Shown here piece by piece: positions 25,029 to 33,763 of a stretch of DNA of 39,561 nucleotides; positions within the stretch are counted from its first letter, which is position 1; every line of letters begins with the position of its first letter. The position numbers and the translations under genes are program-made. Location of the stretch: contig JAMNYG010000160.1 of the NCBI GenBank assembly GCA_023622945.1, forward strand, positions 1 to 39,561, in the 5' to 3' direction. This DNA is from Bacillota bacterium (lineage in GTDB: Bacteria > Bacillota > Clostridia > Acetivibrionales > JAMNYG01). The notes beneath the pieces were generated by a model that did not search any database, had not been told where the DNA came from, and worked only from the letters and a program-made list of their open reading frames with translations.

Positions 25029-26183
25029 TTATCTGGCCTTCAGGTGCTCCTCCAGCCACTCAAACGCATCCTCCTGCATTTGAATATTGAACTCGTGGCC
25101 ATTGTCATAAAATTTATACTTATAATTTTGACCAAAGCCTGCTTTTTCATAGATTCTCTCTATATGACTGCAGGCTTCCTGCATCCCTTCTAGGTTGTAG
25201 AGAGGATCATGGCTGCACTGCTGCACAAAAAGATAATTTGGTGCGATAAGGCCTGCAACATCAGGCAGATCCATAAACCTGCTAAGACCCGGAATATAAA
25301 CCATGTAAGTGTGATCCAGAAGCCTGTCGTACAGAAGTGAATCCATGGCCGGCATCCATCCGGCTACAACCGCGCACTTTATTCTCCCATCCAGCGCCGC
25401 AAGATGGGCAGACCTGAATCCTCCTATGGAAAGGCCACAGCATCCTATCCTTTCACCGTCAACTTCCTTCCTTGTCAGCAAATAATCAACCGATTTCCTG
25501 TCATCATGGAACAGTATTCCCGGCCAGGTAGCGCCGGAGTAAAATATGTGCTTTACCAAAAGCCCTTCAAACCATCCGCAAAACCTGTTGAATTCCTCTA
25601 TGTACTCTTCGCAGCCTTTCTCATATTTCAGGGGATTATAGGGGCTCCTCTCAAGAACCTTATCGGCTATTGCATCTATATCGGCTCTCCGTGAACCAAA
25701 ATAGAATCCATCAATGGTGAGAGTGACGAAACCTCTTTTAACAAGCTGGTTGGCCCAGGAGCGGCCTCCGTAGCACCTCTCTTTAAACTCTCTCAGAACC
25801 CTGTTTTCATTATCCTGCTCTATTATCTTCTCTCGGCCGTAATAATAAAACCCTCCATGGTCATGTATGGCAACTACAGCGGGAAAAGGCCCTTTCCCTT
25901 TTGGAATGAGCATGGTGCCCTTAATCCTTACATCCTTTGCGGTATTGAATTCAACCTCTTCCTGGGTGTAGTACCCTTTGTCGGTGATTTTCAGAACAGC
26001 AGGGTCTAAAGGAGCTTCCTCGGGAAAATAGTGCAACAGCTCAAAAACCTTGGCTCTTGCCATAACCTTCCATTGCTCAAAATCAGCCCATTTGCCGTTA
26101 AGATATGAGTATGAGCGCTCAGATGCTGAAGAATAGCTTTTCAGCTGATCATAAAAATTCCCTATGTGACTCTTCCTGTCCAT
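25029..26183 (-). CDS. Alpha/beta hydrolase, acetyl-xylan-esterase/dienelactone-hydrolase type
   Basis: At 384 residues it shows the alpha/beta-hydrolase core: oxyanion region AVVAIHDHGGFYYYG (about 98-112), the nucleophile elbow CCGLSIGGF, a likely acid in QQCSHDPLYN, and the catalytic His in NGHEFN. A helical cap with EYIEEFNRFCGWFEG lies between. It has no signal peptide. The start is ATG 26183, six bases after GGAGGG; ATG 26189 is too close to that site. It heads a run of genes with the DUF4846 lipoprotein and the BNR protein, consistent with removing acyl groups from imported oligosaccharides. The exact ester is unknown. Confidence 0.83.
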   Translation of the reverse strand: MDRKSHIGNFYDQLKSYSSASERSYSYLNGKWADFEQWKVMARAKVFELLHYFPEEAPLDPAVLKITDKGYYTQEEVEFNTAKDVRIKGTMLIPKGKGPFPAVVAIHDHGGFYYYGREKIIEQDNENRVLREFKERCYGGRSWANQLVKRGFVTLTIDGFYFGSRRADIDAIADKVLERSPYNPLKYEKGCEEYIEEFNRFCGWFEGLLVKHIFYSGATWPGILFHDDRKSVDYLLTRKEVDGERIGCCGLSIGGFRSAHLAALDGRIKCAVVAGWMPAMDSLLYDRLLDHTYMVYIPGLSRFMDLPDVAGLIAPNYLFVQQCSHDPLYNLEGMQEACSHIERIYEKAGFGQNYKYKFYDNGHEFNIQMQEDAFEWLEEHLKAR

Positions 26184-26427
26184 AACCATCCCTCCGGATA
26201 CATCCTGCATCGGCACTGCTACCGTATCGATACCACCTTATGATTCTTTCCATGATAATTCCCTGTCTCTCCCACTTGTCAGCATTACTGCTTAAAAAAT
26301 TCAGCAATTCCGATTCAAAAATGATTCCAGGTATTACCGATTATGACGCTGGGAAATCAGAAGGCTTATATTTTATAAGCAATCAGTAGATTGATTTTAA
26401 ATAACTGTGATAGAATTATTGTACATC

Positions 26428-26448
26428 ATTGCAACAATGTTGTGCAAT
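26428..26448. promoter_or_regulatory. Candidate operator dyad between esterase and beta-helix genes
   Basis: ATTGCAACA and TGTTGTGCAAT form an imperfect dyad in the 458-base divergent region 26184-26641. No strong promoter is recognisable in this region. A repressor or AraC-type site for either gene is possible; the call rests on symmetry only. Confidence 0.3.
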
Positions 26449-26641
26449 CGCTATCTGTAGACCAACAAAAAGGATTTGGTAGCATCTGTGCCATGTATAA
26501 CTGGTTCTGCCAATGACGTAATAGAAGCATACTGCAGATTTGTTGGACCTTTGAGGAACAGTCTCTTCCGGAAAAACTACAGTAATTAAGAAAATAATAC
26601 TGACTAAGAAACTTACAAAATAGAAAAGGGGTACGAAATAA

Positions 26642-28432
26642 ATGAAAGCCATACTGAGTTCACAATCCAAGCTTGTGTTCCTGGCATTAATTCTCCTTCT
26701 CATTGTGTCTTTTATCGCAGCACTCCCTGTTATCAGCCCTGCACTCAAGTCCATACTGGCTTCCGGCACAGAATACTACGTTGACTCAGTAAACGGTAAC
26801 GATGAAAATTCCGGGAAAAGCCCTGAATCAGCATGGAAAACCCTTAACAGGGTGAACAGCCATGGACCTTTCAAGCCCGGGGATAAAATTCTCCTTGCGG
26901 CAGGAAGCGTATGGAATGGTGAGGAGCTGGCTCCGCAGGGTTCCGGCACCGCGGAGCATCCTATAATTATAGACAGATATGGAGAAGGTGAATCTCCCCT
27001 GATAAACAGAAACGGAACATTCAATCCGCCTCATGACATAAGTTCATCCGCAATCAGGTTAAATAACCAGAGCTACTGGATAATCCGGAATATTGCCATA
27101 TCAAACATAAATGCGGAAAACCCGGGAGAGCTTGAACCGCTTCAGGTGATTGACGGCGTGACATACTGGCCGGGAAGAGCAGGCATTCTGGTTGTCGGAG
27201 ACATTTCTGAAGGCAAATCCACCACTGTAAAAGGTATACATATAATTAATGTCACTATAAACGGAATTGATACAACAGGAGGCGACGACTGTAATTATTA
27301 CTACCAGAAAAACCCGGGCGCCCAGGGATGGGCAGTAAGTTCAGGTGCAATACTGTTCTCATGCATGGACAATTCTGCCGGTCCATACAGTGATGCTCCC
27401 ACAGTCATGAGCACCATGGATGACATACTTGTGCAGAATTGTACAATCCGAAATGCCGGTGGAAACAATATATCCTTATGGTCAAATAACCGAAAGCTGC
27501 CTGACCGTTTTATAAATGTAAGAATTATCGGAAACAATATATTTCACGATGATACTTGCAAGCTCAGCGGCAATGCCATATATGTGTTTACGGCAAAGGA
27601 CACCCTAGTTGAGGGCAATCGCATACATAACATAACAAACGGAGTAACCTTCCAGAACTCGGATGGTGCGCTGGTCCAGTACAATACAGTAACAAACATG
27701 GATGGTCTGCTGTATGATAATGAAACCCATTACGATGGAGTTGCATTTGACACCGACCTGGATTGTGTAGGGACATTCATTTACCAGTACAATTATACCA
27801 GCGCATGCTACGAGGCTGCATACCTTATTGAAAAGGGTTATTCCCCCTGTGAAAACATAATAAGATACAATATAAGCTATGGAGATGCTGCGGTTACATT
27901 CTGCGGTTACGACGGTGACCCTGCAAAATACACCGTTAAAGTCTACAACAACACAGTTATAAGGCTTCTTTCCGATCAATACGCAAGTATTCCGGGAACC
28001 GGATCAAGGTTATCCATGATCAACCAGGTTCCCCGGGCTGAATTTTACAACAACATATTTTATTATCCTGGGCAAAGCCTGCTGATTGATTTTGTAGGGG
28101 CAAAATATGTGAATAACCTCTTTTACGGCAATCTGACCAATAAAAATATAGGAGAGAATATCCTGAAAGATCCGGGATTTGCTTCAGGATCCATCCCTGA
28201 AAATGCGCGTGAGCTTAATAACATGTCCTATGACGGAAGCATCCCCGGTACCGGAAGCCTTCTGGAAGCCGGATTCTTTAAGCTGGCAAAAAACTCACCC
28301 TGTATTGATAAAGCAGTTGATGCTGATGCCAAAGGGTATAAACTCTTCGAGGATGATAAATTCCATAATGATTTTTACGGAAAAGAACATGCCGGAAAGC
28401 CTGACCTGGGAGCATGCGAACATACAGAATAG
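26642..28432 (+). CDS. Secreted right-handed parallel beta-helix protein
   Basis: The 596-residue protein starts with a signal peptide (basic SQSK, then a long hydrophobic run to about residue 40). It then has the YYVDSVNGNDENSGKSPESAWKT opening common to secreted polysaccharide lyases and parallel beta-helix proteins of the pectate-lyase superfamily. Coils with repeated NNxI and GNxI motifs follow (IVQNCTIRNAGGNN, IIGNNIFHDD, VEGNRIHNITNG, VQYNTVTNMDG), and it ends with a KPDLGACEH motif typical of the family. Catalytic residues cannot be assigned. The ATG follows AAAGGGG at a slightly long distance. It is alone on the plus strand, opposite the esterase operon, and probably attacks plant or algal polysaccharide outside the cell. 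Confidence 0.85.
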   Translation: MKAILSSQSKLVFLALILLLIVSFIAALPVISPALKSILASGTEYYVDSVNGNDENSGKSPESAWKTLNRVNSHGPFKPGDKILLAAGSVWNGEELAPQGSGTAEHPIIIDRYGEGESPLINRNGTFNPPHDISSSAIRLNNQSYWIIRNIAISNINAENPGELEPLQVIDGVTYWPGRAGILVVGDISEGKSTTVKGIHIINVTINGIDTTGGDDCNYYYQKNPGAQGWAVSSGAILFSCMDNSAGPYSDAPTVMSTMDDILVQNCTIRNAGGNNISLWSNNRKLPDRFINVRIIGNNIFHDDTCKLSGNAIYVFTAKDTLVEGNRIHNITNGVTFQNSDGALVQYNTVTNMDGLLYDNETHYDGVAFDTDLDCVGTFIYQYNYTSACYEAAYLIEKGYSPCENIIRYNISYGDAAVTFCGYDGDPAKYTVKVYNNTVIRLLSDQYASIPGTGSRLSMINQVPRAEFYNNIFYYPGQSLLIDFVGAKYVNNLFYGNLTNKNIGENILKDPGFASGSIPENARELNNMSYDGSIPGTGSLLEAGFFKLAKNSPCIDKAVDADAKGYKLFEDDKFHNDFYGKEHAGKPDLGACEHTE

Positions 28433-28451
28433 CCTGGTAATTCTTTCTCCA

Positions 28452-28758
28452 TTACCACCAGTCGGTGCTTCTGCCGTGCCTGGGCAGCCAATAGTTTTTC
28501 CACCGTTCCTCGATCTTGTTTCGCCAGCTTTGCGCAGCGGCTGTAAGCTGGGCAGTTATCTCCGGCATTATATCCAGGCCGTCCAGCTCGTATTCGGTTA
28601 TATCTCCCCCTGCAGCTTTTAAAAATGTCGGGAAAATATCCATTGCGACGCCAACCTCGCTCAGCACCTGCCCGGGGGGATTCTCCCCGGCCAGCTCATT
28701 ATGGCAGGCACGCGTACAGTTGGTAGTCTCACGGCTGGGTCCGTTATCGCTACCGACA
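28452..28758 (-). pseudogene. Decayed sulfatase remnant abutting the cdaR stop codon
   Basis: Three short pieces in shifting frames spell sulfatase family motifs: SDNGPSRE, then RVPAIMSWPGRIPPG, then VGVAMDIFPTFLKAAGG with DGLDIMP. The tail resembles a sulfatase C-terminal helix (SWRNKIEERWKNYWLP). A piece between the first two motifs, around 35 residues in intact arylsulfatases, is missing; a one-base shift separates the second and third; a further deletion follows DGLDIMPEIT. The 5' part of the gene is gone, and the remnant begins immediately after the TAG of cdaR. Only the 71-residue end shows in the track. This is a dead gene and a likely rearrangement junction. Confidence 0.82.
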
Positions 28759-30003
28759 CTATTCCTCGGCAGTTTCTGTCTCAGCGGAGGCAGGCTTCTC
28801 CACCTTCACCTCCACCCTATACTCTTCCACAAGCCTGGTCATGCCGCTTAAATTCACCCTCAAAGGAACCTGGTGCGTTCCTTCTTCAAGACCATCCACA
28901 TTTATATATGGTTTCAGATCGCTTATATAAAGCATTCCCAGGTCTTCTCTCTTTCCTTTAACCCTTATAATAATGCTTTCGGTAGTTATGGTGTATATCA
29001 GGTTCTCAGAAGTGTTTCTGTTAACAATGGCAATACTGTTTCCGGGAATGGTGAATTCCTTTTCCGCCAGCTGTTCAATGGATACGGTAACCAGAACCCC
29101 TTTGATATCCTCAGCAATCCTGATGCCTTCATCAAGGATCAGCTGCTTGTTTACCTGGACCGTCCTGCTGGCATTGGTTATATCAACCGGTTCCGTCTTT
29201 ATGGAGGTAATTTTCTCCAGTTTTGACGGATCGTCAGCTGCAATGAGAACGTCACTGGGTGTGACACTGACAGCTCCGTCAACATAATTCTCAGCCGGTC
29301 TTCCCACAACATCGGCGATGACATTTACGCGTTTCCCCACCCTCAAAACAACTTCTACATTCTGAATGTCAAGCCCCGTTACCTCGTTTCCTTCTTTGTC
29401 AAGGGCTACACACTTCACATTGGGTATGACGGTATCCCTGTCAATAGGACCGTCTATACTGTAAACGGCTTCCACCCTGTCTATCTGGTTAATTATGGAT
29501 TCCTCTCCTTCAACAATAACCGCAGAAGGATTGGCGCTGGCATCATACAGCTCGTAGCCATCCTTTGTTTCCACTCCGGGCACTTCCACCTTAAACATAT
29601 TCTGGCCGATTTTTATCAGTTCCAGTGTAATATAGCTTGGTTCTACACTTTCTATCACTATGTTCTCTGAACCCAGATACATTACTTCATCTATCTTCAG
29701 CTGGGTATCTTCCTCACTGCTTACCCTTGAAAAATCAAGTGCCGCAACAAAGGAATTCTGATTGACGGAACTTAATGCGTCTCTTCGCCCTCTTACTTTT
29801 ACATTGATGAACTTCTGAAAATTCGGATTTTTCAACATCAGATTTTTTGCTTCCAGAGAAGATAAGTTCCTTATCTCAAGGGGGATGTTTATGATCTTGG
29901 TATCTATGGGATTTATGGAATTTACCACAAAAATCCACAGAAGCACTGCAAAGCATAAGGATATCAGCTTTAATTTCAGGTCTTTTTTTAGCAATTCTCT
30001 CAT
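28759..30003 (-). CDS. cdaR: CdaR, YbbR-domain regulator of the c-di-AMP synthase
   Basis: The 414-residue protein has one N-terminal membrane helix (LISLCFAVLLWIFVVNSI, about 12-29) followed by repeated YbbR domains outside the membrane, ending in a short acidic tail (ETETAEE). In Bacillus and Listeria, CdaR binds and modulates the diadenylate cyclase CdaA. The start is ATG 30003 with GGAGG five bases upstream and an ATGA overlap with cdaA, so the two are translationally coupled. In most Firmicutes glmM follows; here the reading ends in a sulfatase remnant, so glmM must be elsewhere. Confidence 0.92.
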   Translation of the reverse strand: MRELLKKDLKLKLISLCFAVLLWIFVVNSINPIDTKIINIPLEIRNLSSLEAKNLMLKNPNFQKFINVKVRGRRDALSSVNQNSFVAALDFSRVSSEEDTQLKIDEVMYLGSENIVIESVEPSYITLELIKIGQNMFKVEVPGVETKDGYELYDASANPSAVIVEGEESIINQIDRVEAVYSIDGPIDRDTVIPNVKCVALDKEGNEVTGLDIQNVEVVLRVGKRVNVIADVVGRPAENYVDGAVSVTPSDVLIAADDPSKLEKITSIKTEPVDITNASRTVQVNKQLILDEGIRIAEDIKGVLVTVSIEQLAEKEFTIPGNSIAIVNRNTSENLIYTITTESIIIRVKGKREDLGMLYISDLKPYINVDGLEEGTHQVPLRVNLSGMTRLVEEYRVEVKVEKPASAETETAEE

Positions 30004-30872
30004 TTGGTCCTCCCCTTCCACAAAGAAAGCTTCCTGTTGGGAGTGTCCTTTTCAAGAAGATTCTTGTTAAGAGCTTTTCTTAACATATCCGGGGTCAGGT
30101 TTCTTGTAAGGCCCCCATTCAATGCAAAAGATATTTTTCCGGTTTCTTCGGAAACCACCACGGCAATTGAATCTGAAACTTCAGTTATGCCCAATGCCGC
30201 CCTGTGCCGCGTTCCCAAGTCCTTGCTGAGATTTGGATTGTCTGTAAGAGGCAAAAAGCATGAAGCAGCTTTAATCCTGTTTGCCCTTATTACTACCGCT
30301 CCATCATGCAGTGGAGTGTTGGGTGTGAAAATATTCAGCAAAAGTTCCACGGATACATGAGAGTCCAGTTTTATCCCCGTATCTATGATCTCTCCGATCT
30401 TGGTTTCCCTCTCAATAACTATCAAAGCGCCGATTTTTTCCCTTGACAGCACGGTGGCAGTCTTTACTATCTCTTCAATGACGGCGGCAGTCTGAATGGT
30501 TGAATTTTCTTCATCAAAACTAAAAAAGTCTTTAAACTTGCTTCTGCCTATATGTTCCAGTCCTCTTCTCAATTCCGGCTGGAAAAGCACCACCAGCGCA
30601 ATGGCAATGTACTGAAATGTTATATCGAGAATAAACGCAATGGTTCTGAGTTGAAGTATGCTGCTAAGCTGCTGAACCACCACAAGGACGAATATACCCT
30701 TTACCAGCTGCATGGCACGGGTTTCCTTTACCAGTATAAACAGCTTATATATTGCATACGTGACAATACTTATATCGAAAAGAGTCCTGATAAATTCCAG
30801 CGGATTGGCGAGATTAACACCGCCTGTCAAATAGTCAATGAGCTCTCTGAAACTAATGCCGGAAAAATTCAA
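30000..30872 (-). CDS. cdaA: CdaA membrane-bound diadenylate cyclase
   Basis: CdaA makes cyclic di-AMP from two ATP molecules at the membrane; the signal controls potassium and osmolyte uptake and cell-wall balance. The 290-residue protein has three N-terminal helices (about 33-48, 57-73, 77-97) and then the DAC domain with the catalytic DGA at 190-192 and RHR at 222-224, both intact. The start is a TTG shortly after TGAGG; no in-frame ATG exists before the helices. A TTACAA-16-TATAAT promoter lies about 45 bases upstream. The stop codon overlaps cdaR. Confidence 0.95.
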   Translation of the reverse strand: MNFSGISFRELIDYLTGGVNLANPLEFIRTLFDISIVTYAIYKLFILVKETRAMQLVKGIFVLVVVQQLSSILQLRTIAFILDITFQYIAIALVVLFQPELRRGLEHIGRSKFKDFFSFDEENSTIQTAAVIEEIVKTATVLSREKIGALIVIERETKIGEIIDTGIKLDSHVSVELLLNIFTPNTPLHDGAVVIRANRIKAASCFLPLTDNPNLSKDLGTRHRAALGITEVSDSIAVVVSEETGKISFALNGGLTRNLTPDMLRKALNKNLLEKDTPNRKLSLWKGRTK

Positions 30873-30913
30873 AAAACCTCACACCCTTACTGTGGAACCA
30901 CTTTTTTGAAATG

Positions 30914-30941
30914 ATTATACATCTTTTTTGACTTTTTGTAA
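30914..30941 (-). promoter_or_regulatory. Probable housekeeping promoter for cdaA-cdaR
   Basis: On the minus strand TTACAA (30936-30941) and a perfect TATAAT (30914-30919) are 16 bases apart, ending about 40 bases before the TTG start. It separates the cdaA transcript from the radical SAM gene upstream. Confidence 0.65.
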
Positions 30942-30991
30942 TAGGTTTTTAAATGAAATATTCTTACAAAACATGCTGTCATAAGCAGTTA

Positions 30992-31870
30992 TTACCATAT
31001 ATTTCCAAGATATACATGCTTAAGATATTTCCTGGCCTCATCCCTGGCTCTGTAAAGAGTATCTTTGGGTGTAGGCGGTCTGTCCTGCATCTTGTAATTT
31101 GGAAAGAACCTGGACAAATGCAGCGGGATTTCGGGAGATATGGATGCAAGCCACCGTGCAATTTCACCTATTTCTTCCGTGCTGTCATTTAAACCCGGGA
31201 TTACCAGCGTTGTAACTTCCACATGACATGCGCCTGCTGCCGTTTCCACCGTTTCCTTCACATTTTCAAGGTTCGCCTTGCATATATTCTTGTAAAATTC
31301 ATTGGTGTAACTTTTGACATCTATGTTCATGGCATCGATAAAAGGAAGAAGCTCCCTTAAAGGCTGTTTGCTGATAAAACCGTTGGTTACCAGCACATTG
31401 GCCAGGCCTTTTTTCTTAGCCAGTCCTGCAGTTTCATAAACAAACTCATACCAGATAGATGGTTCGTTATACGTATATGCTATCCCGATATTACCTCTGT
31501 CTTTCAGCAATTCCGCCTGTTCAACAAGCCAGGACGGAGTGATATCCCTGGTGTCAGCTTCTTCGTGCGCTATGGTCCAGTTTTGGCAGAAAGAGCATTT
31601 AAGATTGCATCCGAAAGTGCCTGCCGACAGTATGAGAGAACCCGGATAAAACCTATATAACGGTTTTTTTTCTATGGGATCAAGGGCTACGGAAGTTACC
31701 TTTCCGTAATTAAGGGAGTAAAGCCTTCCCCCTATGTTTTTTCTTGCCCTGCAGGCTCCCAGCATTCCGGGCTTAATAATGCAGTTGTGGGGGCAAAGAT
31801 AACAATGCACCTTGTCCGTTTCTATTATATCATAATACATGGCTTCTTTTATGTTATCCATATTTTTCAC
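30992..31870 (-). CDS. amrS: AmmeMemoRadiSam system radical SAM enzyme
   Basis: The radical SAM motif CNLKCSFC (Cys88, 92, 95) binds the 4Fe-4S cluster that cleaves S-adenosylmethionine. It is preceded by an extra cysteine group (CYLCPHNC, 23-30, and Cys40), and AYTYNEPSIWYEF and TTLVIPGLND are further family motifs. The family (TIGR04337) is defined by co-occurrence with AMMECR1- and MEMO-type proteins; to my knowledge its substrate is not settled. The GTG start overlaps the upstream stop codon (GTGA), so it is translationally coupled to the fusion gene. ATG 31861 is an alternative start. Confidence 0.92.
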   Translation of the reverse strand: MKNMDNIKEAMYYDIIETDKVHCYLCPHNCIIKPGMLGACRARKNIGGRLYSLNYGKVTSVALDPIEKKPLYRFYPGSLILSAGTFGCNLKCSFCQNWTIAHEEADTRDITPSWLVEQAELLKDRGNIGIAYTYNEPSIWYEFVYETAGLAKKKGLANVLVTNGFISKQPLRELLPFIDAMNIDVKSYTNEFYKNICKANLENVKETVETAAGACHVEVTTLVIPGLNDSTEEIGEIARWLASISPEIPLHLSRFFPNYKMQDRPPTPKDTLYRARDEARKYLKHVYLGNIW

Positions 31871-33276
31871 TTATGCCTTTCCACCTCAAATCGTTCCATG
31901 GTATATTTTTCTTCAGGCCGTATGCCTGCTTTCCGAAGAGCAATGGACACCTGCTGCTCAGGAGTTTCCACCCCCTCCAGATCGGGCAGCAGCAGTCCGC
32001 TCCTTGCTCCTTTTCTGACTATCACTCCATATTTCCTGACATCCAGTTGGGTTGTTGAACTTATGGGTTCTGGTTCTTTAAGGACATCTACTGAGTATAT
32101 TAGACTTCCGAGCTCATCCTCTTCCACAGGATTGAATCTCGGATCCTGGGTACCTGCACTTATGGCGTTATATATGATTTCCTCGGCAATGTTTTTCCTG
32201 GTCGGGCCTATAGTACCAATGCAGCCCCTCAGCTGTCCATGCTTCTTTATGGAGACGAATGCTCCGGCTCTTTGCGTCTTCATCTCTTCCGGAACATTCC
32301 CGGGTACACCTATGATTCTCCCTTCTTTCACAAAGGTTTCCAATGAAGTTCTGGCAAGTACAACATAAGGGTCCTCGTTTTCTCTTATGCTTCTCAGTTC
32401 CCTTGAGGTTTCCTCGCTGATTTTTCTATATATCTCCCTTTCAGGGCTGCGTTCCCCCACTTCCAGTTTTGCAACGGCATACCCGACTCCGAAAGGCCCT
32501 TCATAGGAATATACATGGGATTTCAACCTGTGCCCGTCCAAAGCTCCGAACATCATCAAAAACGACCTTAAGCCGCATTCCCCTGCACTTTCACAAAAGC
32601 TCTCATCTAATTGAAGGAGCCTCTTTACATCAAGGGTCCTGACACTTTCAACCAGTATCTCATCAAATTCCTTTCCATGCCTGCTGTAGCCATAAGGTGC
32701 ATCTTTTGAAAGCCGGTGGGACAGGTCGCCGCTGGCTACAAACACCACATCATTTTCTGATTCTTCAACCGCTTTTTCGACGCACATCCCGAACCTGTAC
32801 AGCTCTATAAACGGAAGAAATGCAATGGATATATGCACAATTTTAAAACCGGGATACACCTTGTTTATATAGTACAGCGGAACCAGTGCCCCATGATCCA
32901 GTTCTTTGGACAGATGATATCTTCGAGCGGTATTTTCATCCAGTCCTCCCGAGTATATTCCTTCTTCATTTGCATATTTTATTATCCTGTCTGCCAAATC
33001 GGTATCGTTTTCAAAGCTGAATCTTACTTCGGGAGCTGCGAACCTTCCAAAGCTTCCTGATAAAGTTTTACCTGAAGATATGTGAATGAAATCCTGAAAA
33101 ACAGGTCCATGGGGTGTTGTGATAATGACAGTTGACGGCTTGTCATTCTTCACATCCTCTGCAAACTTCTGCATAGCTCTTACCGTAGATGATGCAGCAG
33201 ATTCTTCTCCTTTCCCTATTTCAGGGATTATTATGGGAGGGTGAGGCACAACGTACGCACTTATGATTTTTCCCAC
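31867..33276 (-). CDS. LigB/MEMO-like and AMMECR1 fusion, AmmeMemoRadiSam protein
   Basis: The N-terminal 275 residues are a class III extradiol-dioxygenase/MEMO-like domain with metal-site histidines in PHPPIIIPEIG, TTPHGP, ELDHGALVP and SGDLSHR. The C-terminal part (about 295-469) is an AMMECR1 domain with the invariant LRGCIGTIGP motif. In some organisms these are separate proteins (AmmeMemoRadiSam B and A); the fusion shows they work together. Disease links of the human homologues do not reveal the bacterial role. The start is a GTG ten bases after GGAGG. The stop overlaps the radical SAM gene, so the two form an operon. Confidence 0.9.
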   Translation of the reverse strand: MGKIISAYVVPHPPIIIPEIGKGEESAASSTVRAMQKFAEDVKNDKPSTVIITTPHGPVFQDFIHISSGKTLSGSFGRFAAPEVRFSFENDTDLADRIIKYANEEGIYSGGLDENTARRYHLSKELDHGALVPLYYINKVYPGFKIVHISIAFLPFIELYRFGMCVEKAVEESENDVVFVASGDLSHRLSKDAPYGYSRHGKEFDEILVESVRTLDVKRLLQLDESFCESAGECGLRSFLMMFGALDGHRLKSHVYSYEGPFGVGYAVAKLEVGERSPEREIYRKISEETSRELRSIRENEDPYVVLARTSLETFVKEGRIIGVPGNVPEEMKTQRAGAFVSIKKHGQLRGCIGTIGPTRKNIAEEIIYNAISAGTQDPRFNPVEEDELGSLIYSVDVLKEPEPISSTTQLDVRKYGVIVRKGARSGLLLPDLEGVETPEQQVSIALRKAGIRPEEKYTMERFEVERHK

Positions 33277-33334
33277 CTGTTCTTCGCCTCCTTTGTCAAA
33301 TACTGCATCGGTATGCCGCGGTTAACCCCGCAGG

Positions 33335-33436
33335 TTACCGGTAGGTTAACAGTGAAAATGCCAGCATTCCCGCGGATGTCACCATGAAAGCAATGGCAAT
33401 CAGCAGAGCAATCAACCGTACAATGGTCTTTTTCAT
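33335..33436 (-). CDS. Tiny single-helix membrane peptide (33 aa)
   Basis: ATG 33436 (or 33442) opens a 33-35-residue ORF too short for the track. It has a KKTIVR start, one hydrophobic helix (LIALLIAIAFMVTSAGMLAF) and a short LLTYR tail. A weak CGGGATG lies before it. Length and layout recall Prli42-type stressosome-linked peptides of Firmicutes, but the similarity is only in general form. It lies 58 bases upstream of the AmmeMemoRadiSam fusion gene and downstream of a candidate promoter, so it may be co-transcribed. Confidence 0.5.
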   Translation of the reverse strand: MKKTIVRLIALLIAIAFMVTSAGMLAFSLLTYR

Positions 33437-33509
33437 TATCATCACATCCCGGTTTGGTTATTTTCTTACAGACTAAACTTAATACATACCTTGCAGCACT
33501 TTACACATT

Positions 33510-33540
33510 AGTATAAATTTAAATCTTCATATTTGTGCAA
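33510..33540 (-). promoter_or_regulatory. Candidate promoter for the small peptide and AmmeMemoRadiSam operon
   Basis: TTGCAC (33535-33540) and TATACT (33510-33515) on the minus strand are 19 bases apart, a little long for sigma-A. The rest of the 327-base gap 33437-33763 holds a plus-strand terminator and a GGAGG followed by a three-codon ORF. Confidence 0.35.
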
Positions 33541-33648
33541 GTTTACCAATATACGTGTGTCAGATAAAGTTATATAATAGAAGAAGCACAGCAAGCATCA
33601 ATATTTCATTTTGTTCCTCCTTTATATATCATTGTTTTATCTGATTTT

Positions 33649-33704
33649 ATAAAGCACTTTCATTATCCGGAATCATACATATCTCATGAGTGCTTTATTT
33701 TTTT
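33649..33704 (+). terminator. Plus-strand terminator with no plus-strand gene upstream
   Basis: ATAAAGCACT pairs with AGTGCTTTAT, plus CAT/ATG after a two-base bulge, and is followed on the plus strand by seven T residues. The minus-strand side is A/T mixed with no T run. The nearest plus-strand gene ends 5 kb away, so it may end a short unannotated RNA starting after TATAAT at 33573-33578. Confidence 0.6.
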
Positions 33705-33763
33705 GAGTTTATGCATAAAAATACATTCTTTAAATAAAACCTTCTGTTTCTGAATATTTTCTC

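Noticed and set aside
26416-26769. Minus-strand ORF of 117 residues in the divergent region
   Set aside because: It runs over the start and signal peptide of the beta-helix gene and its composition is that of a shadow.
31787-32368. Plus-strand ORF of 193 residues
   Set aside because: It is antisense to the AMMECR1 fusion and radical SAM genes; its low-complexity serine-rich translation is typical of a shadow.
33582-33620. Short minus-strand frames after AAAGGAGGAACAAAATG (a three-codon frame then a 12-residue hydrophobic one)
   Set aside because: The good ribosome binding site leads only to Met-Lys-Tyr-stop; the coupled second frame is too short to support as a gene.
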